This document shows positions 1 to 10,686 of a DNA stretch of 64,000 nucleotides, piece after piece; position 1 is the first letter of the stretch; every line of letters starts with the position of its first letter. The position numbers and the translations under genes were made by a program. The stretch comes from Undaria pinnatifida (Eukaryota > Sar > Phaeophyceae > Laminariales > Alariaceae): assembly GCA_012845835.1 (NCBI GenBank), contig JABAKD010000022.1, positions 5,777,444-5,841,443 on the forward strand, read 5' to 3'. Below the pieces are notes generated by a model. That model saw only the letters and a list, made by a program, of their open reading frames with translations, was not told where the DNA came from and did not search any database.

Positions 1-1190
1 AAGCTTTCGTGGAAGTTACTTCCGTGGAAGCTTTCGTCGTAGCTTTCGTGGAACTTACTTCCATAGAATCTTTCGTCCGACTTTCCCGAATGTTTTTGTT
101 CGAGCTTCCGTGGAAGCTATCGTGGAAGTTACTTCCGTGGAAGCTTTCGTGGAAGTTACTTCCATTGAAGCTTTCGCCGAAATTACTTCCGTGGAAGCTT
201 TCGTGGGAGTTACTTCCATGGAAGCTTTCGTGGAAGTTACTTCCATGGAAGCTTTCGTGGGAGTTACTTCCGTGGAAGCTTTCGTGGAAGTTACTTCCGT
301 GGAAGCTTTCGTAGAAGCTTTTGTGGAAGTTACTTCCATGGAAGCTTTGGTGGAAGCTTTGGTGGAAGATTCCGTGAAGGTTACTTCCATGGAAGCTTTC
401 GTGGAAGCTTTGGTGGAAGCTTCCGTGGAAGTATCTTCTATGGAAGCTTTCGTGGAAGCTTTTGTGGAAGTTACTTCCATGGAAGATTTCATGGAAGCTT
501 TCGTGGAAGCTTTCGTAGAACTTAGTTCCATGGAAGCTTCCATGGAAGCTTTCGTGGAAGCTTTCACGGAAGCTTGCGTGGAAGCTTTCGTGGAAGTCAC
601 TTCCATGGAAGCTTTCGTGGAAGCTGCGAAAGCTCCCGCGGGATTAAATTCCATGGAAGCTTTCGTGGAAGCTTTCGTGGAAGTTACTTCCATGGTAGCT
701 TCCGTGGAAGCTGTCGTAGAAGCTTTTGTGAAAGTTACTTCCATGGAAGCTTTCGTGGAAGCTTTCGCGAAAGTTAACTTCCATGGACGCTTTCGTGGAA
801 GTTACGAAAGCTTCCGTGAAAGCTTTCGTGGAAGTTACCTTCATGGAAGCTTTCGTGGAAGCTTTCGTGGATACTCCCGTGGAAGTTACTTCCATGGAAG
901 CTTCCACTACTTCCATGGAAGCTTCCGTGGAAGCTTTCATGGATGCCACTTCCATGGAAACTTTCGCGAAAGTTGCCGTGGAAGCTTGCGTTTTTCTTTT
1001 CGTGGAAGCTTCCATATCTTCCATGAAAGCTTCTACGGAAGCTTCCATGAAAGCTTCCACCGCTTCCATAGCTTCCATAGAAGCTTCCATGGGAACTTCC
1101 AGAGCTTCCATAGCTCCCACGGAAGAGAAGCGGTGAAAGCTTCCACGGAAGCTTTCATGAGCTTCCACGCAAAATGCAAGTAGTGCAGGA
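1..1190. repeat. GGAAGCTTTC/TTCCATGGAA minisatellite, open on both strands
   Basis: An imperfect tandem repeat built from a 12-base unit (GTGGAAGCTTTC) and a 15-base unit (GTGGAAGTTACTTCC), with palindromic TTCCATGGAA and GGAAGCTTCC. Unit lengths are mostly multiples of three, so frames stay open: 110-1183 on + (VEAF/VEVTS repeats) and 55-744 on - (TKAS/MEVTS repeats). It runs off the left edge. There is no non-repetitive protein sequence, splice site or start context, so I treat it as a satellite rather than a gene. A repetitive protein cannot be excluded. Confidence 0.85.
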
Positions 1191-1582
1191 GACCGTTCGA
1201 GTCGTGCACGTTCTTGTTTGAAAGTGCGTCGTGCAAAGAGGGGTAGCCTGCTGCGAACGGCAGCGAGGGAACATGGTAGCAGATAAGCCTTTTTGTCTTT
1301 TTATAGTCTTCAGAATATTATCGCGGGGAGGCAACATTGTCGGGATGCCCATATATGTTGGCCCTAACAATAGGGATTATCTCACTGAGGAACTAACTGC
1401 GCAACATGATGTTGGAGTATAAACAGCAGTTACCAGTATGTAGGTTTGTGTACATACGCACTACTACTGCTGTACCAGGTAGGGATCATGGTGCATTAAT
1501 TGTTCGTCTGGTTGCACGTTCATTTCTTTTCCAAGGGGCAGCGTTTCGGTGAGCAATGTAGCGCTCCTCAAGCGGGGAGATG

Positions 1583-1796
1583 GTGTTATAAGGCTTTGTT
1601 TGGGTTAGCTATTGGTGAACCTTTTGCATGTGACCAAACGGACTAATACCCCACTAGTTCCTTAACTAATGGCGTCGTCGACACACCATGAGTTTTTTGG
1701 GTCGTGGGTTCGAGTCCCACATCCACCTATAATGAACTTTTTCGGGCTTTCCCCGATGATGTCGAACTTGAAAAATACCAAACTAAGCCTTATAAC
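1583..1796. repeat. Foldback with tRNA-like sequence in the loop
   Basis: TTATAAGGCTTTGTTTGG at about 1583-1600 is the near-perfect inverse of CCAAACTAAGCCTTATAA at about 1779-1796. Between the arms, 1660-1729 ends in GTGGGTTCGAGTCCCAC followed by ATCCACC. This is a good T-arm plus the 3' acceptor strand of a tRNA. A D-arm-like stretch lies upstream, but the matching 5' acceptor strand GGTGGAT is absent, so this is a tRNA-derived remnant (SINE head or pseudo-tRNA), not an intact tRNA gene. Confidence 0.5.
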
Positions 1797-1976
1797 AATG
1801 CGGACAAAAGTAGGTGTTATTAATATACCCTAAATTATCGTATTAAAAATAGTATATACGACCCCGATGTTGAACTTGAAAAATACCAAACTAAGCCTTA
1901 CAACCAAGCGGACGAAAATAGGTGTTACTAATACATCCCTAAATTATCGTATTAAAAATAGTATACTGTATACGAC
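1752..1976. repeat. Two-copy tandem repeat, about 112 bp unit
   Basis: Two adjacent copies (about 1752-1862 and 1863-1976) share the stretch from GAACTTGAAAAATACC through ATTATCGTATTAAAAATAG with scattered substitutions. It is AT-rich and non-coding, and overlaps the right arm of the foldback around the tRNA-like sequence. Confidence 0.75.
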
Positions 1977-4279
1977 CCAGACTAGGTAGGGTGGTGTTGG
2001 GGAGGTGATTTTTGGGAGCATTTTTTGCAGTTAGTTGCTCGGGGTCACTCGCGCGAGTGACTCACTCTCGCGTTTCTTTGCGGTCAAGACTGCGCCTTTT
2101 TCGTGACTGTTTTTAGTTTTTTTGGTGATAATATGTGAACCCGCAATTTCAATGGAAAATGTTTGTTTATATAGATTCTATGAGCTGCGCCGAAAACGAA
2201 TCGTAGTCGCCTAAAAAAACACCTGGTATTTTCGTTAGGGAGGTGGATGTACAGAGTCATTTCGTGCGAGTGGCTCAGATCCGCGAGTGAATAAGAGTGG
2301 GGGGTATCTCCCAATCTCCCAACGTACCTTTTTGGTCGCACGCGTCACACATATTCCACAGGTATGTACGCGTGCTGAAACGCGCGATGGTCCCGCCTCC
2401 CCCCCCCCCCCCCGGTGTCCTCGTACATGGCGAAAGAAGCAAGGAGGTTGCTGCTGTCGTTGCTGACGCGTGCTGCGGTATACGGAGGTGCACGGTTTTT
2501 TCTCTCAAGAAGCCTGTGGCTCTCCTCACTGGTTGGGGAGGTCCAAAAAAACGATTTCGACAAATATATATAAAAAGCAATAGTGAATGATGCATGAAAT
2601 CACCACGGTTTTTGGGTGAAGGAGCCCGCCCCGCGTCATCCAGAAAACGCGTACGACAAAAAGACAAAAAGTGGTATACCTTAATACCATATGTGTATGT
2701 GTCGTAGCACGCGTCTGCTGTGTAGTGGCAGGAGAACCCCTAGACTATATATATAAAGCAACCGTGCAGTATAGCAGTGCTTTCGACGTGAAAGGAAAAC
2801 GATGATATATATGCGTTTGGCAGTGTAAACACGTGCTCGAAATATATGTACCAATGACGGAGGACAAGCCACTCGGAGAATATACTCTTGACATTCGTAG
2901 CACAAATCGTCACTGCTACGACGAATACTAATAATCTGTCCAATATTTAAGTGTCTTACTCTTTAATTCATCGTCGGTAATGATTCGTCGTCGGTAGCGT
3001 GTCTTGCGGTTGTTTGGCCGCACGCGAAAATGAACAAGTTTGAGCACGCAGACGTTCTTTTTTGTAAGGAAGGGCGTCGACTATGACGTGGTGGATGGCA
3101 CCTGTGAAAGTATAATAGGCGGTAAGGTCTTAGGGACCGACTACTGCATTGCAGGGGTGCCCCTGCCTCTCCACAGTACAGGGAGGGTTGCTTTGAACGT
3201 TGTTTATCGTGTATTCGTTTCTTGCTGCGCCCCGGCTGATGATGCCTTCTGAGAGAAGGGGCGGGGAATCTCATCGAGGCAGGTGATAAGGCCATCATAA
3301 ATACAAAATAGGAGACACTTGCTAAAAACCCTAATAACGCCACAACGGGGCAGAGGGGATCCCATAGCACTTGCCCACACCCTGAAGGGCCGTATAACAT
3401 GTAGGAGACTAATAGAAGTATCAGATGGAGCCAAATCCATCCGAAGAATGCGGAGAATGGGGATCGAAGATGCGGCGTTTCAAAACCCATTCCTACACCG
3501 CTAACTCGCAAGGCAGAAGAAGCCAACTAAATGTGTGCGAAGCGAAGCAGGCGCGCAACGTCCGCCAACGGGGGAGATGGGATACCATAGCGACGGGGGA
3601 GCAATCGGAGGGGCATACCGAGCACGCCTGCATGTGAAATCGCGAAGGAAAGCAAAACCAAACTAAATGAGACAGAGCCGAGCAGTAGCAGCAGTAGTAG
3701 CAGTAGTAGTAGTGAGCATGCGCACAAGATAGATGCAGAAACATGTGTAGGCGCGGCAGAACGGATACGGCAGGAGCGGCCAAACGGAAAAAGGGGGGCG
3801 GCTTCATGGGAGTTTTTGCTACCACGCGGTTCGTGAGTAGGTTATAAATTGTTCGTTAATAACAGGGCTGTGAGTAATCTTCGCCCGTGTTCTTCCCAGT
3901 TCAAGTGTGAAATAAAATACACCTCAACTGCCACGTCCCCGAGAAATGCCCCTTGGCCCGTCTCCGCGCGTGGAATATTCTCATGACAAAATCTTCATCT
4001 TAGCAATATACGGAGTATATATTATGCCTGCCATTAATTTCATCCCGCATCTCATCATCTCGTAATATATTCGGATTGGTTTCGAGGGCGAGCGGCTATC
4101 AAACGGAAAAAGGGGCGCTTGTAAATAAATAAATACGAAATAAAAGTTGCCCCATCCAACTACTGCTGCGTCCCGGAGTCAATGCCCCCCACAAGCCCGC
4201 GTCTCCGCGCGTGGAATGCTCTCGCGACAACATCTTCCAATCTTAAGAATGTTCTACCATTCCTTTCACCCCGTGCCTC
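1977..4279. other. Gene-free stretch with low-complexity and repeat remnants
   Basis: No convincing exon. It holds a run of about 14 C at 2400-2414. At 3465-3510 a segment (TCGAAGATGCGGCGTTTC and following) resembles 7635-7680, so both are probably remnants of one dispersed element. A degenerate AGT/AGC microsatellite lies at 3686-3715. Short ORFs here look random. Confidence 0.5.
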
Positions 4280-4537
4280 ACGCGTGCCACGATAGAGGCA
4301 ACAATTTTTGGCTTTTCGGTTTTGTGGATGACGGACCACCTTAAACCAAAATCGTCGGAAATTATTATTTTTTTGTTTTTCATGATTCTCGTTGTGTACC
4401 TAGACTTGGAACCATGAGGCTTTTCGTCCGGTAGCAGTTTTATTTTTCCCCAGATCAGGTTTTGGGAGGGGTCTTAAGCTCCCAAAAAGAGTAACCTCAG
4501 AAATAAAGAGGTGCACCTCTCATCGTAGCGCACGCGT
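4280..4537. mobile_element. MITE family 1, copy a
   Basis: The ends are inverted repeats: ACGCGTGCCACGATAGAGG on the left and CCTCTCATCGTAGCGCACGCGT on the right. The interior carries the family marks AATCGTCGGAAAT, GATTCTCGTTGTGTACCTA and AGCAGTTTTATTTTTCC. About 260 bp with no coding capacity, so it depends on a transposase not seen in this window. Other copies are at 6551, 31223, 33658, 48995 and 56225. Confidence 0.8.
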
Positions 4538-4539
4538 AC

Positions 4540-5785
4540 TCTATCTCATCATCTCCAAATAAATTCGGATTCGTGTGCACCGCGCTGGATACCAAAAAAA
4601 GGCGATTAAACAACGCTCCGTCGTGAGCGAGAGGCACATACCATAACAATGCGATCGCCGACCGACTACACAACCGCATTTTACTTCGTTAACTGGGTAC
4701 CTGGTATGCGTGCATAATAATGTACATGTGGGTGCGCGCGCTTTTTATTTTTTTCGTCACATAAGTCATTTCAGTTACCCCGCATTGAAATCATTGGCGT
4801 CCCAGCCATTTTCTACGCGATACACTTGGCGCCTCTTCCACTACTGCCAGTAATATCCCACCCAGCTTACTGTAGTTCCTGTTAATTAGTCCCCCATCGT
4901 GAGTGGCATCAGATCTGCAGTTAAAAAGTCGTACACAAGTAAGTGCCAATTTAGGGTAGTCGAAACTCAATTTCCTGTACGTTTGGGGTGGAAACAGCAG
5001 CTAGTATTTTTTTCTTACACGGCAGCTTACTGTTTAAATAAAATGATGTCAAATACGTCAGCTGTAAGTTCGATCAATTTAAGGGTCGATACTCATACTC
5101 TTCGCAAGCTGCGTGATACTCCGGCCTTATTTTTCTCCAGCAGGTTCCCATCAACCGCGGCATCATTTCCTTAGCTGCGTGTTTTTTTAGTCTTATTTTT
5201 TAGTATTATTTTCGTATGTCTTTTTTTAGTCTTATTTTAGACATGTGTTAAGCACGATAGGCGCATATAACCTTTTCGTCAAAATGGGCCTGACCGACAA
5301 CGCTCCCGAACTGGAGAAGTATGTTCAATGGAAGCAAGTGGACTGATATCCTTTTCAATTATGAAGCATCACCAGCTATAGCATGCATCACATACATTAC
5401 ATCGTACATTTTACATACATACCTAGGGCACATTCTACTGGTAGGATTGCTCAGCGGGTCGCGCTTGCATACTGTTTCCTAGTCGATTTCTCCGAGTGAG
5501 GCATGATATAGGGGTCCTCAGGTGATGAGCCTTATCAAATAATGGTGGCACATCCCTGCCGGCGCTTGGGTCTTTCGCGTCGACCATGCACCGCGGGCGA
5601 GAGTTGCAGGTTGAACGGTGTGGTTTCTAATTGCTGCACGTGAGAGACGTTCAGCCGGCTATCCCCTAAAACGAAGGACTTGTCTGATTTGCTAGAAATA
5701 ATCCTCGGGGCGTGGGTGTGTAGTATGAGTTCCCCCCCCTCTCCTCCCCGGCGGGTGTGTTAATGAGATGTTCGCGCTCTCCTGT
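4540..5785. other. Gene-free stretch
   Basis: I see no supported exon, RNA gene or repeat in this AT-leaning stretch. The 91-codon ORF at 4899-5174 has no recognisable feature. Confidence 0.4.
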
Positions 5786-5789
5786 GGGT

Positions 5790-6125
5790 AAGCGAACATG
5801 CTCTTCCCTTTCTCCTTCCCCCCCTTTCTCCCTTTCCCCCTTTCCCCCTCTCCCCCTCTCCCCCTCTCCCCCTTTCTCCCTCTCCCCCTCCCCCCCTCTC
5901 CCCCTCCCCCCGTCCCCCCCTCTCCCCCTCTCCCTCTCTCTCCCTCTCTCCCCCTTTCTCTCCCTCTCTCCTTCTCCCTCTTTCCCTCTCTCCTTCTCTC
6001 TCTGTCCCTCCCTCGCGCTCTCCCTCTCACCCTCTCTCCGTCTCTCCCTTTGTCCCCCTCTCCCGGCTCCCCCCCCCCCCCCCCCCCCCGCCCTCTCCCT
6101 CTCCCTCTCTCCCCGCCCCCAGCGA
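5790..6125. repeat. Homopyrimidine (CT/CCCCT) tract of about 330 bp
   Basis: The + strand is almost purely C and T: CCCCTCTCCCC, CTCTCCCT and TTTCCC variants ending in a run of about 20 C near 6070-6090. The long ORFs covering it (5666-6397 on -, 5757-6259 on +) are artefacts of Gly/Arg/Glu or Pro/Ser/Leu runs. Mirror-symmetric homopurine-homopyrimidine DNA of this kind can form triplex structures (general knowledge). Confidence 0.9.
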
Positions 6126-6550
6126 CGGGGAATACCGAATGGATCCCTTCCCCCTTCTCGTGTGCTGGACACTTTTTGAGGACACACACAGTGGGGGTAC
6201 TGGATTACGACGAGGTCGCACAGTCTATAGGCGTTTATTGCTACGGTATAGGTAGATAGAGGTGCATCGCATCGTATAGTATAGTATATACATTGTTCTC
6301 TGAGGCCTCCCTCACTTGAGGACGTCTGGACCAAAGAAAAAACTTGCACACCCCCGTTGAGCAATCCCGTGTACAAAAGTGAGTGGTGGGGTACCATAAT
6401 ACGACACGAACAAGATCTATCTATCGCGAAACAAAGGTGAAGTTTATTTGCCTGACAACCTTGGGTTTATAATAAGGAGAGCCTAGTCACACTCAGAAAA
6501 CGTTGAAGCCCAAAAGCGATATGTACTTTACCTCTAGATAGACTAGACCT

Positions 6551-6854
6551 GACGCGTGCTACGATAGAGGTGATAAAAAGATATACCTTTTTTTGGCTGA
6601 AATAGTTTCTAAATGACGGGGCTCTCTTTAACTAACTCAAAGTCGTCGGAAATACGACGTTTTTTCGTCTCTGATTCTCGTTGTGTACCTATCTATGTAG
6701 GCCACATGGAATTTTTCATCCCCGTACATACGAGCAGTTTTATTTTTCTCCGTCAGTGCAAAATCAGTTTTTGGGAGAGAGGGTATAATAAGCTCTCAAG
6801 TAGAGGAAACTTCAGAAACAAAGAGTGGTGCACCCCTCTATCGTAGCACGTGTC
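6551..6854. mobile_element. MITE family 1, copy b
   Basis: The inverted ends are the clearest of the family: GACGCGTGCTACGATAGAGG left and CCTCTATCGTAGCACGTGTC right. The interior has the shared AAAGTCGTCGGAAATACG, GATTCTCGTTGTGTACCTA and AGCAGTTTTATTTTTCTCC blocks. About 304 bp, non-coding. Confidence 0.85.
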
Positions 6855-7302
6855 CTCTGTATCACATTAGTAGGATCACATTAGTATCACAGTCATATGC
6901 GCGTCTACTCTTCTATACGCTCCTCGAGCGGTGATGTTTCAGCGAAAAATGAAAGGCCGGGGAGATGAGAGAACACTGATGGGTGTTGCCGGTTACCGCC
7001 GCCGGCTGATCCGGGGGGCTGGCCGTTTCTTGTTACATACTTCGAAGTAAAAGTAATACACCTGACCCTCTTTGAATCAACCTTTCAGCCAGCAGAGCGC
7101 CGACCAGTAAGTATCCCACAGTCAGTGGTTTATTGTTAATAACAAACAAAATGAATGCCGTTCGAAGTGGAGTGGACCTCTGCTACTATGAAAGGAAATC
7201 CACGACGAGAAAAGGAGCATGCAACGGATAAACGACGGCATCACATCTACGCTTTACTACACAATAAAAGTATTACATATACTTATGTTAAATTAATAGG
7301 TG

Positions 7303-7560
7303 GGGACACAGAGTGCCCCCTGCAGGTCTGCCAATTGAGCAGGTCTTCGGAGAGTACTCACTTTCGTTCCTTCGTAGAGATGTAGCTTTATTCGTTTCCA
7401 CCAGAGCCCGGGATAGCTTCTGAGATCGGAGGCGCGTGCCTCCGATCTAATTCCTAACTTCCCCGAATATAAACCGCCAACCTTATCATACGAAACCCAT
7501 CCAAATGATCTCAAATTCGGATACCTACAGGCCTTTCGAGGCCGTATCTTAACACTAGCC
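7303..7560. repeat. Dispersed repeat, copy 1 (partner at 25385-25640)
   Basis: About 260 bp in the same orientation as 25385-25640, sharing CCCCTGCAGGTCTGCCAATT, CGGAGAGTACTCACTTTC and AACCTTATCATA. A - strand frame conserves KVSTLR.P.QLADLQG in both copies, suggesting a fragment of a transposon coding region or a transcribed repeat. No family is recognised. Confidence 0.7.
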
Positions 7561-8408
7561 CACCCTGATGAGTCGCATATGCAGAAATATGGGAGATTCG
7601 GGGAAACTCCGGTTCTACGAACTAGACCATGAGTCGAAGATGCGGCTCCTCAAAACTCACTCCCACACCTCTAACCGTCTGGCTACGGAGCCAGGAACAC
7701 GCGAAGAAAAGCAGTAGAAAGAAAAGCAGACCCTACAGCAAGGCAATAGTCACCCATCAAAAACCTGCCGCATGCCGCCGGTGAGGCGGGGGGGGCAGAA
7801 AAGGCTCTAGAACCTGCCGCATGCCGCCGGTGTGGCGGGGGGGGGCAGGAAAGGCTCTACGGTAAACCAACCACAGAAAAGGTACTATGGCGAGGCGAGC
7901 CCTCGTCGATATGGAGGGGGACACAGGCGCTAACACAAGGGAGAAGTCATGCGAAAAACCTCCCGCGGGCCATCGGCAAGGCGGGGGGGTTAGACGGGGA
8001 AGCGACGAATACCCGGGATGGAAGGTGTCAACACCTACAGCCCCGCTAGGGGAGGAAGTGTTTAGACGAAAAAAAAACAAAGCAGAACAAATACAACACA
8101 CAAAACATAAAAGAAGACACACAGACCCGTACACTGGTCGACCCCCCGGCTCTGGGCTGAGGAGGGCGTCGGCAGGGCGAATTTGAACTATGACAAAAAG
8201 ACGGCAACCCTGCGCCTCAGATAGCGGCGTTTTACCCGAACCCTGACCCGGCACTGAACAGGGGGTTCGGCAGGACAGAAAAAAAAATGGAAAGAACCGC
8301 CCCAAAACTCGACAAAGACCCTCAGGACACTACAAACGACCCAAAGACAAAGACGCAAAACTCATACCTAAAAAAATTGAAGAACTATCGAGACCGTATC
8401 TTAACACT
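7540..8408. mobile_element. Unclassified element remnant with similar end motifs
   Basis: GCCGTATCTTAACACTA near 7541 and GACCGTATCTTAACACTT near 8392 bracket a stretch with two tandem copies (7762-7811, 7812-7861) of a 50-bp unit starting AACCTGCCGCATGCCGCCGG, plus a diverged third near 7957. The right half is A-rich. The 182-codon - strand ORF over it is hydrophobic low complexity and I do not call it a gene. It may be a retrotransposon remnant. Confidence 0.35.
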
Positions 8409-8419
8409 TACTATTATTT

Positions 8420-10305
8420 ATAATGCCTCACCTGGTAGAGGGATAACATAATAATACCATGCTGACTTATACCAGGTACAAATAATACTACTACTAGTAT
8501 CAGTTAATAATGATGTGGAAGGCAGGGTCGAAGATACCTATCGTGTATCTCGTTACACGCATGCGCGAATGGACACGTCAGTCACCGGTTATTAGGCAAT
8601 GTAAGACCTCTCGGGGCGCGAGCTTGTCTTCGTCATCCTTGCGCGAGCGTTTTGGGCGGCGTCAGCCGCCCGCGGAGTGGAGCCCTTGTATCCCTTACAA
8701 CGCATATCAAAATGCCACAATGCTTTTTTTTTCAACGAATAACGAATAGGACCCCCTGTGGATACCAGTCCCTATTCCCTAGATTGTACCGCCTCCTTAT
8801 CACTATAGTCCTTCAAGATCATCCTGGCTTCCTCGAGGCAGTTTGTCGACCCTCGAGCGTGCGGTTGCGCACATAAAACCCACCTCGGTGTGTCTCCACA
8901 CCTCCATCTGAGAAAGAGAAACCTGCGAAGGGACTACCGTCCCACACCCCTCCCAATATAAAAAACTCACCCAAAAAATATTTTTTTATAAAAATTTGAG
9001 ATGTACCGAAGGATCTTGAAAGATCCAAAATAAAAACAAGTGTTTGATGAGAACGGAATGTATCAGCGGTGAGTTTATTCACGGACCAATCATGCACCTG
9101 TTACCATCAATCTACCTATAATCAGTCTCGCAGCAGCGACGCAGCTCGCTTGCAGCTCGCAGCACAGCAACGCGCAGAGTCGCACGGGTACCGCGCAGCG
9201 AGAGAGCGGGAGAGAGAGGGGGCACAAAGCACTCCTACTACTGCTAGATCTGTATCGCCAGCGTGGCTTTGCAAGAAAAAAGGACAGACCACAGGATGGC
9301 TTCGACTGTCCAAAGCGCGGCAGCCGTAACTGGGCCTGAGAAGGGCGAGGAGGAGGAGGATCTAATGGCCTCGCCGCCCAGCTTGTGGTGAGATCACGTG
9401 CTGCTGCATTTGCGACAAACAGAACAAGCTCGTGTACTACTTGGAATAGAAACACCGCAACCCACCGCGAGACACCTCAACCAAATTTATGTTCCTACGA
9501 AAATATCTCTTTTTTTTCGGAAATTTAAGGACTGTTGAAAATTGAAAACAAACTTTAAAACGGATATTATATTAAAGTCTGTATTTGGTGTGTAACATCA
9601 GCGGCGTTTTGTAAATAATACCAGCTACAGTACTTGTACCAGGTACTGCAAAGTGCAGGTTTTATTACGGTACTAGGACATGGCACAGAGATGGCAATAT
9701 GAATGCTACGGCAACGATTCGACTTTCGTCCTTGCGAAAGTAGTAGCAGCAGCGTGTCGGATCACGATGGGCCCCGCACGCAATGCAACGGACCCTTTAC
9801 CTGGGTGGCGGGCGTTTCGATCGGGTCGCCTTTTGTCTTCTCCCGTCGGAGGTTGTTCGGGTTGGCAGGTTTGGTTGCCTTTTCGGTTTGTGGGCGGTGC
9901 TTGACTTTTTTGTTCGAATATTTGTGTACATTTTGAACTTTGAACTCTCGCTCCCTCTCCATAATAGTAGGTCTCAGTGCGCTGAATGAATGAATGAAAT
10001 CGAATCAATTGATCCACCTGCGTCTGCTGCTTCTGTCGCTGCGATGAGCACGCAGGCTGCCGCGGACAGTGGTGAAGAGGCATAGGAAGAGAGCGACCAT
10101 CATCTGGGCCTCTCTGCTCGCGGCCTTTCTCGCATGTGAGTCCACAAACAAGCGACGTCTTCTTCTGTATTCTTGTCGTCCTTCGTATTTTCGTATTTTT
10201 GAACATTTGAATAATGATGGCGCGGCAAAACATCATCTATTATGTTTGTTGCAGATGGCGCATACAAATCCTAGATAGTACCAAGCACCAGGTATCATAT
10301 ATACC
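8420..10305. other. No supported gene
   Basis: Weak possibility only: an ATG at 9296 opens a short Glu-rich peptide (MASTVQSAAAVTGPEKGEEE) that closes soon after without a clear partner exon. The 176-codon - strand ORF at 9706-10236 has no recognisable domain. The rest is AT-rich with short microsatellite-like runs. Confidence 0.35.
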
Positions 10306-10310
10306 ATGGC

Positions 10311-10530
10311 AGGATCCTCTATAGTGCCGGTTGAATAGTGCCACTATGCTGTATAGTGCCGGTTAAATAGCTTGGCATATGACTGGGACTAGCTATAGCA
10401 CGTCTAAATTAACAAGTGGTCTAGACTAATGACCCTACCCCCAATATTATTAGTAGTGCCGGTCGGTGCCCTGAATAGTGCTTGTATGTCGGGCTCGCAC
10501 TACAGACGGCATTATTATTGGGAGGCCCTC
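10311..10530. mobile_element. MITE family 2, copy a (TATAGTGCCGG ends)
   Basis: The left end has CCTCTATAGTGCCGGTTG and an internal repeat TATAGTGCCGGTTAAATAGC, near the family core GTGAAATCGCTTGGCAC. The right end has GCACTACAGACGGC and GGGAGGCCCTC. Decayed and non-coding. Other copies are at 16315 (inverted), 27530, 29594 and 39341. Confidence 0.65.
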
Positions 10531-10686
10531 ACTGTTGGCTGTACCAGGCACGTGACGACTACCGGTATCACCAGTAGTACAGCACAGATGCGTCGCAAAG
10601 CTCAGATCTATCATGCTAGCACGTGCTGCTCGTGCCACTGGCATACACGCGTGGTGCATATACGAGGTATCTCGAATGGTATGTAT

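Noticed and set aside
110-1183. 357-codon repetitive ORF as a protein gene
   Set aside because: Several frames on both strands are equally open because unit lengths are multiples of three. There is no unique sequence, start context or splice signal.
1660-1729. Functional tRNA gene
   Set aside because: Good T-arm and 3' acceptor strand but no 5' acceptor partner and a broken anticodon arm.
5666-6397. 243-codon Gly/Arg/Glu-rich - strand ORF and Pro/Ser + strand ORFs
   Set aside because: They are translations of the CT tract.
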